Assembly (NCBI GenBank): GCA_019614645.1
Contig: JABWDB010000001.1
Location: forward strand, 20,129,501-20,193,500
From: Stratiolaelaps scimitus
Lineage: Eukaryota > Arthropoda > Arachnida > Mesostigmata > Laelapidae
Direction of reading: 5' to 3'
DNA length: 64,000 nt
The translations under genes were made by a program, and so were the position numbers. The notes under the pieces were generated by a model that was not told where the DNA came from, made no database searches, and saw only the letters and a list, made by a program, of their open reading frames with translations. The first letter of the stretch is position 1, and every line of letters begins with the position of its first letter. This document shows positions 39,329 to 51,000 of the stretch, piece by piece.

Positions 39329-42300
39329 ATGGACAAGCCTGTACTACGTTACAATAATGAATCTAGTCCCCAACTGAGAAGACAGGTCAATTACGACGCT
39401 CATGATTACATGTTTCCCTTGAAGGTAGGCGTTCCGAGGTTTGCATGCATCGACAAAGTGGTTGCGTGTGTCGTCAACCATCCGTGCTTGGTAAGCATCT
39501 TTGCGTGTTTCGCAGTACAGGACGCCTTTGTCACGTGCATGGAGTACGTGCGTGGCGTCGATCTCCACAAGGTACTCAAGATCTCGAAGGTGTTCCCCCG
39601 TGATGTCTTGCAGCTGGCAACTGCTCAGCTCGGCCTTGCTATTCAACATCTACATTATAAAGGGTTTATTCATCGTGATGTGAAGGTGCTTACACGAGTT
39701 TATTATAACAACAAGACCACTTCAATCACTCAACATATAATCATAGCATACGATTTGAAATATCAGCACGAAATTTACTCCTTACTAATATTACTTGAAG
39801 GATATAGAAAGTCACCTTTACGGGGAGAAGACTTCATACCGTTGTATCCTGCTTCCCGTTACTGCATGGCGCCGACAGGACTTCCTATATATGAATATTC
39901 ATTAAGTTATTAGATAAATCCTAACATACATGTTTGGTCAGCAGCCGATGGTTGGTTTGCAAAGTAAATCTGTCAAAAACACTTACGTGTGGCTTCGATC
40001 TGTTCCAACAGCCTTCCAATGCAGTCATTATGCCCGACTGCCGCGTCAAACTGATCGATTTCGACACGGCCAAATTATGCGAGGGCCGGTACGTAAGTTT
40101 GACTGCCTATTGGCGAAACACCGCTCGAGAGATTGGGGACCGGGAACATGCTGGCACGTTGCACTTTTACGCCCCTGAGGCAGTTAAAAAAGAGCCGTAC
40201 GGGAGGTCCATTGATTGGTATGTACCGTGTTCTTATGAAGGCGCATTCAGTTGGTGCCGACTGTAGAAGAGTATCGCGGCACTTGCGCCGGCATTTGTAG
40301 CCGTTCAGTATTTGTTCTGTCCGAAGATGTATGTTGACGAAAAGTTTCAGTAGATGGAATACTTCATTGAAAGAAAGAGATCTGCAGGAGAGATCTACAT
40401 TCGTTCAACAAAATCAAAGACAATAATAATCATTCTTGTTCGTATGATATATTTTATTATTATTATTGTTCATAATAAATTGCACTAGGTGGGCCCTTGG
40501 CGTGACGATGTTCCAACTGGCGAATGGATGGATACCCTTTCGCAAGACGAAAGTAATTCGTCAACTCCGGGACCGAATTTGTCAGGGTCTGTTGAAATGG
40601 AATCCTGTGGCTCATCTGCTACCTGAAGACAAGGCCCTCATTACAAGCCTGCTTCACCGCAACCCACAGGGTACCACTATTTCGGCCAACGAGCATCCAT
40701 CCTAGGTGATGTGGGTGATACATGCTTTCCTGTGCTGTTTCATTGTCACGATTTGCAGTAGGAAAACTGGCAACCTTTTCTTCTACGAAAATCATAATCT
40801 GACAGAGGAACTTCAATTATTACTAAGCTTACAATGTTGCTCATAGTTTCCGCATCGTCAAATGTGTAAATCTATAGTGCGCACTACAGCCGCATGTGGA
40901 ACAGGCAATACTGATAGGTAGCCACGTCAGAAGTTCTTCAAACTTCTAATACTTCGTATCCTCGACAATCTGTAGTCTCTCCAGATATGTCCCACTGGTC
41001 GAAATGACTGACCTCTGACGAAAATGGCCGATAAAATTACAGCTCGCCTCTGCAGCCGAAACTATTCTGACTTTCAAAAGCATCCATCATTCAAGGGTAT
41101 CAACTGGCAGCACCTGGAAAAGGGAGACATCCGAATTGATTTTCCTACCGTGAGAAGGTGCATGGCACCTTCAAAGGATTATCTAGGCCAGTATTCGCCG
41201 GTGACATCGCCCGAGGCTGAGAAGAGGAAGCAGAAGTTATTTAGCGTGGATGTCTTCAAGGTTAGTAACCCTTCCAAGGGTCTCCTCGATGGTCTCGTGT
41301 TGAGCGTCTTGGACTGCTAGACCGGAGGGACGTGTGTGTTGCGTTCAAATCCTCTCAGGCGCGGAGAATCTTTGGGAGTTCATTATCATCTTTCTTTATC
41401 TGAAGATTCTTGCCAGGTACAAGTAAGGAAGAGATGGGTCCTCGTAGTAATACCTAAAAGGTTAAGAGCTGAGGCCTGTCAGATAGGGGAACAGCTGAGG
41501 GTCAGCTCGAAAAGCAACCCTTCCAAGGCTCGTGCAATGATGTGTGTTGGAACTGTGGTGCGGATGGGTCAGATCTTTCCTCTGTTTGCAATTTTGATAG
41601 TATCGTAGTATCGGTTTTGTTTGTTCGGTCTAACTTGTGGAGAATTCTTCACGCTTCAAGTGTTTGATTGAGCTGTGCAGCTGCTTCTAGTTAGCGTCAT
41701 GTAGAGAAAAATGTCGACATTTATATAACAAAAGCGGGAAAAAAATAATCAATATCAAATCATGCGGATTCGTATAGGAGGTGAAGGAGCACCATAAGTT
41801 GTACACGTTCACAACGCGACGTTTCCAGGAGTGTATTCAAAAACACCGAGCTGGTATAGTCGTCGAAGCCGAGGACCTCTTCGAGGAACCTGAACTTCTG
41901 ACAAGTCCTTCGCTCCAACTTGCGATGTCAGCTGCTGAAACATGTCAGGTAGCGATTTAGTAAGCTCGAGTTAATGTATCAGCAAACCTTACTTAATCCG
42001 AACCACAATTCGTAGAGCGAGCAAAGACGAAATTGCCTATCGGCGTTGGAGAAATAACGATGACAACCTCTGATCTCACAAGATAGGCCGCAGTTTCGTG
42101 TCTCTATTCCTAATTAGATATTAGTCGTTTACTGAGAGTGCTAATGAAGCCACAAATCTCAGTATGGTAATGACCTCCCGTGAGTACCACAATTTCGTAA
42201 AAAAATTTCCAACGATAGGGGTTTCCGTTCGCAAACACCGTGTGGAAAGTGAATTAACCAATCTTCTCATTTATTTCATTTACTACGCTAATAAGGCGAT

Positions 42301-44273
42301 TGAAGTTCGCATAACGTTGGTTGGTAATTGCCCTCTACCAGAGGGAGCTGGCTTCGACGTCATTAAAGAGCCCTGTCTGTCAGGAGCCAAACTTGATATC
42401 GTTCATAATGTAGTGGCAGGATCGCCGGCACAGCTCGCAGGACTCTATCGCAGTATGTATTTTCTTATTTGGGCAAGTGAGCATAATTGATAACCCACAG
42501 AGTGCCGGTTGTTTCCGCAAAGCTTCAGCCCGTATATAGATTTTCTAACTATTTCGGAGTGGACTACGACCTGCAAGACAGTCTCCCCTAAATCGCGGAA
42601 GACCCTTATACAGTTTTATATACCTTTAAATGGTTAATTTTACAAGAACCCTTGCTGGGTATCATCATCGATACTTGATAACTTGCTCAGTCAAGTCTGC
42701 TAGTTACCTCATTTGACAAACGCGGTAATCACGGGTCTGCAGAATATGCAGAATTCTAGTTAGAATTCACTCATAACTTATAGTGTATGCTAAAGAAAAT
42801 GTTAGGTTAATCAAGGAAACATGATGATTCCAGTTTAGTAAGAAAATTTGCGTTTGTTAGGCGATATCATTCTAAAATGGAGAGAAGCACGCGTATCTAG
42901 CACCAGCCGAGAACTCCGTCTCCAGGTTTCATCTTTAGGAACCCTAAGAGCTATGAAGTCGAGACGATTTAAAAGGCTCTTATACAACTTGCCAAGGATT
43001 CAAGTACAACGTAAGTGTTGCCATTCGTAATTGTCATATAGGCTATGGTTATACATCACTTGAATGCTTCGTTGTAAGATCGTTTTTAATCGTCTTTCAT
43101 TGCTACCGTATTCTGATTGTGTTGAGCTGTCGTTGTTCGAAATATTCATTGTAGATATCGCGTGTTTGCTGTGATAGCTTCTCCCGTTTGGTAGTATAGA
43201 GTTGAGCCATGTGCCCAGAGCCATCCGTCCCAGGGATAAAACCTTGGGAATCATTTCAGTACGGTCTCTTCGTCGCAAAGCTGCGAGCACCACCAACTGC
43301 TCGGCTGACTTTGGGATCATAGTCGGCGTGGCGCGATTCTGGAACGCGGCACATCCTGCGAGCCAAGTGCTCGTGATCGTTCAAACGATGCATGAAATGG
43401 ACTCACACCCTAGGGTAAGTGGCTCTTCTTTACGATCAACATAGCTTTGCCACTGAATTTGAGGCGGATCTTCTATAAGGGAACGTTATCGAATAGTCGG
43501 TGTCCTTAATACGGGTCTAACACGCTTGCAAGCATAAATTACATTGTCCGCTTAATATATCTCTCAATGCGACACACCCGTTCAGGTCTTTCCGGGCGAT
43601 GTGATCACAGAAATATCTGCGAAAGCTGTCCCGGACACGATCACCCAAGATGTCATGGATAACTTCAAAAGTTCTAAGGAGTTCCTTTTGGTGAGTCGAA
43701 TTGATCTTGAAACAATTTAGTTCTGCTCAGGGTATCGATTCCGAGAGCAGTGAAATACATCGCACCCTCTAGACCCTTGGAGATGTCTTAACCGACAAAG
43801 GATTTTAGGAAGAGTAACAGAGCAAGTCCATCTGAATGCGATTGTTCTGCGTTGCACGGTCATCATATATACATTGAATTACTAATCGCATCCTGCGAAA
43901 AAATATACCACACTTATAACATCAGGGATTATAAGTGTGGTATAATTTACTTACGCCCAAAATGGTGGGCGTAAGCTTGCCGCTCATTTATTTTCTGTTA
44001 ATCAAATAATTCAGGAGAATAAACCCTTCGGTGCGATAGCCCAAGTTATTATAGTTTCAGCTTTATTTATCTCCTCAACAGCTCCAGGTGGCACCAGTGT
44101 CGGGCTTGCGGATACTTCGCGGCGGATACGGGTCCAGTGGGGCCGAGGAAGTAGAACGACTCGAAGACGAACTCATTGAAAGGATCAAAATGCCTGGCAA
44201 TGGAATGAAAGAGGGATCAGTGTACCCATCAGGTTTCAAACTCGATGACGTTAGCCGTTCAAGCACACTTTGA
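36198..44273 (+). CDS. AGC-type (MAST-like) protein kinase with two PDZ modules
   Basis: Seventeen phase-consistent exons: 36198-36237, 37080-37118, 37321-37423, 37766-37906, 38146-38242, 38431-38665, 39016-39095, 39338-39685, 40012-40217, 40489-40670, 41043-41260, 41778-41948, 42296-42452, 42861-43010, 43200-43414, 43586-43690, 44082-44273; 892 residues. The helical N-terminus (1-210) is unrecognised. The kinase domain runs from about 211 to 540: glycine loop GAGGFG (219-224), lysine in MIIKF (239), catalytic loop HRDVKPSN (357-364), metal motif DFD (377-379) instead of DFG, APE (415-417), then SIDWW and a C-lobe ending HPSFKGINWQHL, typical of AGC kinases. The T-A-R-E segment before AGTLHFYAPE recalls MAST kinases. 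PDZ-like modules follow at about 620-700 (VVAGSPAQLAGLYR) and 735-830 (FPGDVITEI). Ser/Thr phosphorylation with PDZ targeting is the inferred role. Exon 1 is the least certain; exon 8 could begin at 39287. Confidence 0.82.
36901..36953. repeat. (TA)n microsatellites in kinase intron 1
   Basis: Two TA runs separated by about 20 bases, between exon 1 and exon 2 of the kinase model. Confidence 0.85.
39295..39326. repeat. (TA)n repeat at the exon 8 acceptor of the kinase gene
   Basis: A TA run of about 30 bp separates a good acceptor (CCCCAG at 39281-39286) from unmistakable coding sequence. The reading frame stays open through the repeat, so it could encode alternating Tyr-Ile, or the exon may start after AAG at 39337. 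Confidence 0.8.
41280..41515 (+). repeat. SINE (family 1) in kinase intron 11, 13-bp target duplication
   Basis: A 236-bp element flanked by a perfect 13-bp duplication (AACCCTTCCAAGG at 41267-41279 and 41516-41528), starting only 19 bases after exon 11 ends. It has a tRNA-like head (GGACTGCTAGACCGGAGGG, B box near 41341-41352), the shared core CTTTATCTGAAGATTC and the tail AGCTGAGGGTCAGCTCGAAAA. It is in the same family and orientation as 11346-11584, inserted in sense orientation in the gene. Confidence 0.85.
43904..43975. repeat. Two adjacent perfect hairpins in kinase intron 16
   Basis: The first stem is TATACCACACTTATAA (43904-43919) with its complement at 43929-43944 (9-base loop). The second is CTTACGCCCA (43950-43959) with its complement at 43966-43975 (6-base loop). 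Both are perfect. They may be remnants of a small foldback element. Confidence 0.7.
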
Positions 44274-45650
44274 TATTAGCTCAGGAATCTATGATAAAGC
44301 CCAGCCGCCGTTGTCGTGACACTCGGATCTCATAATGGCGATGTTCACGTCAGAAATGAAGTGTGCTGTTCGCAGTGCAGCTTGTAATGTTAAATATTTT
44401 GTCCAACGTGCCTTAAGTTTTAGATGTTAACTACGTACTGCTTCGAACGCAGTGAGCGCTAGTAAATTTCGTCTTCCAGTTACATCGGCCCAGTTTTCTT
44501 TTGGTACGATACGCTGTAGTCTTCACCATGAGCTAGTGTTACGATTGTTATTTGCTGCATATGTCTGGCTATACTAATACTAACATCCTAGTACAAGTAG
44601 ACATTTTCCCAAAAATTCTACGACATATATAACGGACTCCTGAACGCGTCGACGTAACCGTTCGGAATGCTTTTCTTCGTCGAATTTGGAATATTGCTCA
44701 ATTCGGCAGTGGCCTGTTCTCGTCATTTAGCATGAGCAGGCCGAATCATAGATCAGAGTACTTCCAATTGGAATCTTGTTGCACTTCGCAAAGCAAACCC
44801 TTGGTAGCAGTAGCAGTTTAGACCATGCGACAGATACCATATTGACATCATTATTTTATATCATGTACAGCAGAAGGTTTAACGTGATTTATGTATCCGC
44901 AGTCGAAACTTGTAGTAATTCGGATATTTGTTATTTTAACGACAGTGAAGTGTATTACGCGGATTGTATATATTTTTTCCTTCACTAAATTTCACCTGTT
45001 CGAGCCATATCATCTTAAACACGTCGGAGAAGAACCGATACATGTCATCGTCACCGACATTGGTAACGGCGAACAATCCCCAACTCAGAAACAAACGACT
45101 TTGACTGTTGAACCGTCGGGTCTGTTATCTTAAAGGTATATCGATAACCGCAGACTCGTGGCCTAGAAACACCATACTGGGCGCAAGTTACGAGTTACGC
45201 GTTAGTGAACGGCCTCCGATACGTGGATCTGCAGTTACTAGGCAACATTTCACGCTGGCAACGCTGCTATAGTCGCTTGTGTCATGATATGAGTCAAATT
45301 GAATGGGTTATCACCTGTCAGTTTCGTGCAATCTGGGAAAATTGAACAGATACAAGCAGGGACGCGTCGGAGCCGCTCTCTCTCCGATAATCGACTTGGC
45401 GACAGAAGGAGGCCAAATTGACTAAGATGTCAAATCACATGGCCCTGTCTTCCGTGTCGCATGTGGTTAATTTACCTTTAACCACATCTGTGTTGTAAAC
45501 CAACAAATTACGCTTGGGAGCCAATTCAGAATGCTTCCCCAAGACCTTGCCAAACACGCAGCGACGCTAACAATTGTAACCATTCTGATTCTACCATAAC
45601 ATAACTGTTATCGTTTAAACAAATCCTAACCAATCTCAGTTTTCGACCGG
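44274..45650. other. Non-coding stretch downstream of the kinase gene
   Basis: Expected to hold the kinase 3' UTR, but only a variant poly(A)-like GATAAA near 44291 was noticed. No other exon is supported. Confidence 0.4.
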
Positions 45651-45664
45651 TCCGAGTTCTTCAG

Positions 45665-45760
45665 TTGAGTATTTTAGCACGACGCCACTGGGCTTCGAGC
45701 CCGTGATGAAGCCGTGTGTGCCTTGCAATCAGTTCGATCCCCACCATTGCAAATTTGAAT
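45665..45760 (+). repeat. tRNA-like SINE head
   Basis: Contains AGTTCGATCCCC near 45731-45742, a B-box match, preceded by GC-rich paired-looking sequence (GGGCTTCGAGCCC). Probably a decayed SINE or tRNA pseudogene. Confidence 0.35.
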
Positions 45761-45976
45761 TTAAAAGGGGTCCGTCTTGTGAATCAATACCGAAAATTTA
45801 CAATTGATTACACCTAAAAACATGTTAATTAACGTGGAGCACGTCGTTTTATTTAGTGAAGAGCCGGGAGTACCCGACGACGTATCAATTACACATTATG
45901 ACACTTGCACTTGTTTCACTTGCATGAGATTAATTTAATCAGGCTTCGTATGGCTTCTCACAGCGCACCAGACAGC

Positions 45977-46099
45977 GTACCGACCAGTTCTAAGATACAG
46001 TGCCAGTTGTTAAGTAAACCAAAGTCCGATTATAATAGTTAACATTAGGGGAGCAAATATTCGAAGTGGAGCTTACTGTATCTTAGAACTGGTCGGTAC
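45977..46099. mobile_element. 123-bp inverted-repeat element (MITE-like)
   Basis: Perfect 25-bp terminal inverted repeats (45977-46001, beginning GTACCGACCAGTTC, against 46075-46099) enclose 73 bp of unrelated AT-rich sequence. Size and structure fit a miniature inverted-repeat transposable element. No clear target-site duplication was seen, so a foldback origin is possible. Confidence 0.55.
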
Positions 46100-46204
46100 A
46101 GAATACGCGCCATGAGATAACCGACCACATTCACTCGGACTAATTCTAGCAAAAGGCAGCACAGTTGTCAAGGAAAAAAAAAGACGCCAGCACGACTTCT
46201 GCCT

Positions 46205-46285
46205 AACGCAAATCGAACTCTGAAATGGATTTCTCAGTTGACTCAGTTACGCTAACGCTAGCCACGTCGGCGCTCTGTGACGTTA
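46205..46285 (-). repeat. tRNA-like repeat
   Basis: The minus strand contains GAGTTCGATTTG in B-box position after GTGGCTAGCGTTAGCG-like sequence. Diverged; probably a SINE remnant. Confidence 0.25.
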
Positions 46286-46726
46286 TCTGCCCAGTGCCTT
46301 AGTAGAGAAGGCCATAGAACATCTGACGTATGAAGACACAGAGCGAGGTTGTCGCCCTAGAAGGTAACAAGGAGAGTAAATTTTCAATAAAATTTTTGTT
46401 TTTTGAGATACAACAGTGTTTAGACATAATAATAATAATTTGTTGTTGGATCACTATGGGATCAAAGATTATCACGTTTACCGGTACACACGTGACTGAT
46501 TCGTGTGAAATAAAGAGGACGTTTGTAAACACAAACAATATGCTTTAATATATATCGCTGATATAGCTGATATTTAATTTCATATGACTGTGTCTCTTAA
46601 TTATATACAGTAAGCAGTGGGTAGTGTGCCAGGCCAAGACCGGCATGGCCAGTTTCCCCGAGGGAGGGATCATACTCTCAAGTGATCTTCATAACGAAAA
46701 CAATCTTTATATGGACTGTTGATGAT

Positions 46727-47028
46727 ACTCGGGAGATTTATTCATCGATTTATCATTGAGAGACCGCCCGCCCTATTCAAATATGGGGCAGCGTTGTGTT
46801 ATCTAGGTGTATTTTATTGACACGAGCTGTGTATAGGGTTATGTATATGTGATATCGGGATAACTGTTTATCATCAACAGTCCATATACAGTTATCCCGA
46901 TATCACATATACATAACCCTATACACAGCTCGTGTCAATAAAATACACCTAGATAACACAACGCTGCCCCATATTTGAATAGGGCGGGCGGTCTCTCAAT
47001 GATAAATCGATGAATAAATCTCCCGAGT
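46727..47028. repeat. 302-bp palindrome with 141-bp arms
   Basis: The left arm 46727-46867 and right arm 46888-47028 are reverse complements over essentially their whole 141-bp length, separated by 20 bases. The spacer (46869-46888) is itself the exact reverse complement of the 20 bases just left of the palindrome (46708-46727). Transcripts would fold into a long near-perfect hairpin. The layout suggests a replication template switch rather than a transposon. Confidence 0.85.
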
Positions 47029-47890
47029 TCTATCATTTCACTGGGCCAGTGGAGACAATGGATTACGACGCGCTATAGTGACATTACATTGCGGCATAAT
47101 CTGTCCACTGGGATGGCATAGATACAACATAGTTGAATGATAGGGTCTCCGGCGAAGCAGGGGTCTTCTTTAGTGAAATCGAAGTCTACAGCTTTGGCAA
47201 CATTAAGCTGTATCCAAAATAATGACCTTCATTGAGTGACCTCTAGAGGTCATTTTTTAATCGAATGACATATTTTGTTCCACCGAAGTATAGTACTTAC
47301 CAGCCAAGCTGGACTACAGAACTATAAAAGCGTCACGGTGGTTGATCCGAAACATGTTACCAAATAGATAATGTTTCGCAAAAAGTATCATTCACAAAGT
47401 ACACTCTGTACTCGGTAGAACAGGAGGTAGGCACACTTCAGTGTATAGGCAAGTCTCAAAATACGAATAAAGTCTACAATGAAGATCTTCGCTCCGCACG
47501 TCACGATTATATATATATATATATAATATATATGTTATTCCTATCGTGAGGGTGTATGCGTGATAAACAATCTGGTCCATACACGTCTAGTTTACGTTAG
47601 ACACAAAATATCACTTTCTGCAGCCTCACAGAAAACCACATTCTGTTGGTAGCAAGCTCCGATCACCGTTCAAATACGACGATGTGATGACCACTGCCAG
47701 CCTCCTCGCGCTACATTGATAACAGAGTGATGACCTGAACGAATTCGAACATTGCAAAGAACCGTTCAATATTGTACGTACCATCAATCAAATAAAGATT
47801 TGCCCCGGTTCTAGGTTGCGGTTAGCTGAAAACAGTGTTTTCAGTTGGTCAATAAGTTATTATCGAGCTATTTTATTCTTATCGCACAAG
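47029..47890. other. Non-coding stretch before the duplication
   Basis: Contains a (TA)n tract at about 47507-47534 and no supportable exon. Confidence 0.45.
47872..47877 (-). terminator. Poly(A) signal candidate for GT31 copy A
   Basis: The minus strand reads AATAAA about 150 bases past the copy A stop at 48029. It lies just outside the region shared with copy B. Confidence 0.4.
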
Positions 47891-48028
47891 CCTCGTGGCC
47901 TTAGATCGTTGGAGTTACTGTCGTCCAACGATCTCGAACGACGATGTGTGCCGATGGCTGCAGTTGAACGATACTGGAAATGGTGATAAACGGCAGACCG
48001 AAGTCTACGAAATCTGTCACGGCGCAAG

Positions 48029-51000
48029 TCAAGCCCGGGCGACACAGGAGCAGACGTTTAATGTACAGCGGCGTACGGTAGACGTGAGGGTTTCCCAAAG
48101 CAGTCGCATTTGTGAAACTGAGATGTGATGTGCTGCTATGATATTGTGCATGTCGCAGGGATTCTTCAAGCTAACGAAGAATGTAATTACGAAGAACGGT
48201 CGCGAAAAACAGAACCAAAGACGCAGATCAGGTCGGACGTTAGGTTACAATAACGCATCTCGCAGTTAGCTGCAGATTGCCGTCACGACTTTAATGACAA
48301 GCAACGGAGGTGCCTACCTTGAATGTGCTATCGCATTCTAGGCTATGTATGATCGATGTCAACGAAGAAAGAGAGAGAGATGGGTGCTTAGTCGAAGCTT
48401 ACTCTAATAAGACGAATGTCTTTGAGTGTTGAGTTGAGTTAGCTGCGGTTAATTGGCCGGAAATGTCTCGGTTAGTAAAGATTGCAGTGTTACTGTTGGA
48501 TTTGGTTACAGTGTATCCAGATCTCGTTTCATATTTGCCTATTTTGATCTAAATCGGTTAGGCCTTTTTCTCAGTTGTCACTTTGAGAGCTTTGCCCAGC
48601 CTCACGTTTCGAAATTTGTGTTATTCCGCCTTCACATACTTAATTGGTGATAAAGATATTTTACCCAAGGGGCTCGATGCCGGTGAGATTAACCAGTGGT
48701 ACTCGAGCTTTCGTAGCCAGCATTCCGGTTACGAAGACGTCCTCCAAACTTAACGGACGAGTAGTCAATGCCATCTCGTATAGAGGGCTTAACGCCTGCC
48801 CGGATATAAAGTATAAGCAACCTGAAATAGCCGACATAACAAAGAACTATTATCGCTTAGGCCAGATTTTACTCACTGCCAATTATTTTCCAAGAATTCA
48901 TGTCAGGGCGAGTACACATTAAGACTGTTCGTGCCGTCATATGAGCTGCTCCTTGAAGCGTACGTTAATCTGATATAGAGTAAATGCCTCATATGTGTAT
49001 TCTTTGTAACGATTTGTTGAAATATAGGGGGTAGTATGCTATCGTATGTAAAATCTTAGATTAGAACTAATTGTCGAATTTTTTTAGGTTCTTGAATGCG
49101 AATAGCATTGAAGTAACGATTACGAAATTCGTATTAACATAGCAGTTTCAGTGTTTGGAGAAGATAAAAGGCTGAAACGAGCTATAAAAGTGTCACAGAG
49201 TTTAATAGTTACTCTATGATGACAGCGGAATATTTGATATTTCTCTCCAATAAGCTAGAACCGTGGTAGAGTAGTAGTAGTGGTAGTGATAGTACCCCAG
49301 TCGCAGTACAAATGAGTGAAGTACATCAAGCGACTCTTATTATATACCATAGCAAGTCAAGGCTCGCTATCAGTCAACCATGACTGCTACAATTTACGCA
49401 GTAAGTGCAAGTGAAAGCGCATCATTATTTGAACACAGGCCACAGTACGGTGGCTGGCGTAACATTCTCACCTATGACAAAATCAGGATACATTTTCTCG
49501 GGGTACTCTTGTTCCGATACAGACCACTTGTCATTCCTCATTCGACGCGGAGCCTGATAATAAAAGTGGAGTTATCCACACAGATTTAGTGACGAGTTTA
49601 GTGATTTACTCAAGTATCAGGGGGCGTAAGGGATGGGAAATTGAAGGTGAGTTTGTGCTTTCTTTCGTTTTCTGTGACAGAGAACGCCTTATATTGAACA
49701 CCCCTCCCCTATCGAGTTTCAACTGTGAGACTGACTCCTGTCTAATGCTATGGCCGACCTATCCATTCAACTGTTGCCCCACTTAAGGTTCATACAATAG
49801 GCCCCGATCTTCAGTGAACAATAGCGTTAGCCGTCAGCGCGGTGGCCTGCACGGCGAAGTCTCTCTGGCTGTAAAAAGCCGCAAGCCGCAGGTTCGAGCC
49901 ACGCGACATAACATTTAAGAGAACTCAAGCGTTGTAAAACTGCAGTTCCTTTAATAAACAAAGTGAAAACCGACAACCTATACTACATATCCTGGGAGGT
50001 GTCCCAGGTACACAGTTTGTTGGGTCATAAAGGTGGCCTCAATGCGCTGTGAAAAACGTATGAGTTCCCGGTAAAAAACGGAAAAACGTATGAGGTGCCG
50101 GTAAGACAGAGTATTCATTTGTTCTTATGAATATTATATTCATTATATATGCAAAAGCAAATTAGCAAAATATTAATAATACTAATATAAATATTAATTA
50201 ATAATAAATCAGATATTCAACAGGTAACACTACCGCTTGAGCCAAAGCGGATCCAGCAACAAACGATGTCGAAATCTTGTCACGCAATGCCTCCAAGTCG
50301 TGGCGCATCCTGGCTACATTGACTATCGTGTCATCGTCTGCCTTCACCTGCAAACCCATAAGCAGGGTAATGGTTATATATTAGCGCCTTGAAGGAACTG
50401 CAGTTTTGCAATGCTTGTATTCTCGTATATGTCACCTTGCGGGGCTTGAACCTGCGGCTTTCGGATCTTTACAGCCAGAGAATTAGCTGTCCAAGCCACC
50501 GCGCAGACGGCGTGCTGTAAACCATATCCATAATACGTGTTCACGGATGTTGATGTCAGAGCGTACGAAATTCACAGAGTGTGTGACATATTCACATTGA
50601 GTGATGGAAATTTGTAAACTTCCCTTCCACTTTAATGAGATATTTTCATTCAGGCTTTTTTAGGAGACAAACGCACTGTGCAATCAATAAATAAAAGATC
50701 CCGTTAGTAACGACAGTAAATTAGTGATCTGAAGGTACAAGACAAACCAGATACGTCAGCCGATACTGGGAAGCCCAGCGAAGCATAAGGACACTTTTTA
50801 TGGTCGCATTCCGAAATGTGTCTCTGAAGTCGAATTGGACAATATCGCCAAATCGGACGTGCTCTTCTTCCAGTGTTACCTGTAGGTGGCTAAGGTTATA
50901 TATAGTAAATGATAGTGAGGTTCGACGAACCGACACGACAGCTTCGGAAAAAGGTAGTCTCCAAACGACATCAATCATATCCTCAAATCAGAGTGTTTGA

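Noticed and set aside
43202..43414. LINE-like reading of the segment containing VARFWNAAHPAS
   Set aside because: The W-N pattern loosely resembles LINE C-termini, but the exon continues in phase into a PDZ motif (FPGDVITEI) in the next exon and has good splice sites, so it belongs to the kinase gene.
47895..48128. Plus and minus frames of 61-78 codons near the left end of each unit
   Set aside because: They overlap the last GT31 exon and its 3' UTR in other frames. The true frame ends at the TGA at 48029 (or 55050).
48644..48922. Plus-strand 92-codon frame, repeated at 55551-55892
   Set aside because: Conserved in both units only because the real coding exon 7 of GT31 lies on the opposite strand; the minus strand carries the EDVF motif.
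49380..49786. Plus-strand frames duplicated at 56307-56713
   Set aside because: They overlap GT31 exon 6 and intron on the minus strand; duplicated frames alone are not evidence of coding in such a recent duplication.
49829..49960. Possible functional tRNA gene
   Set aside because: A and B boxes are present, but the sequence recurs with a common non-tRNA tail in several places, so it is a SINE head rather than a tRNA gene.
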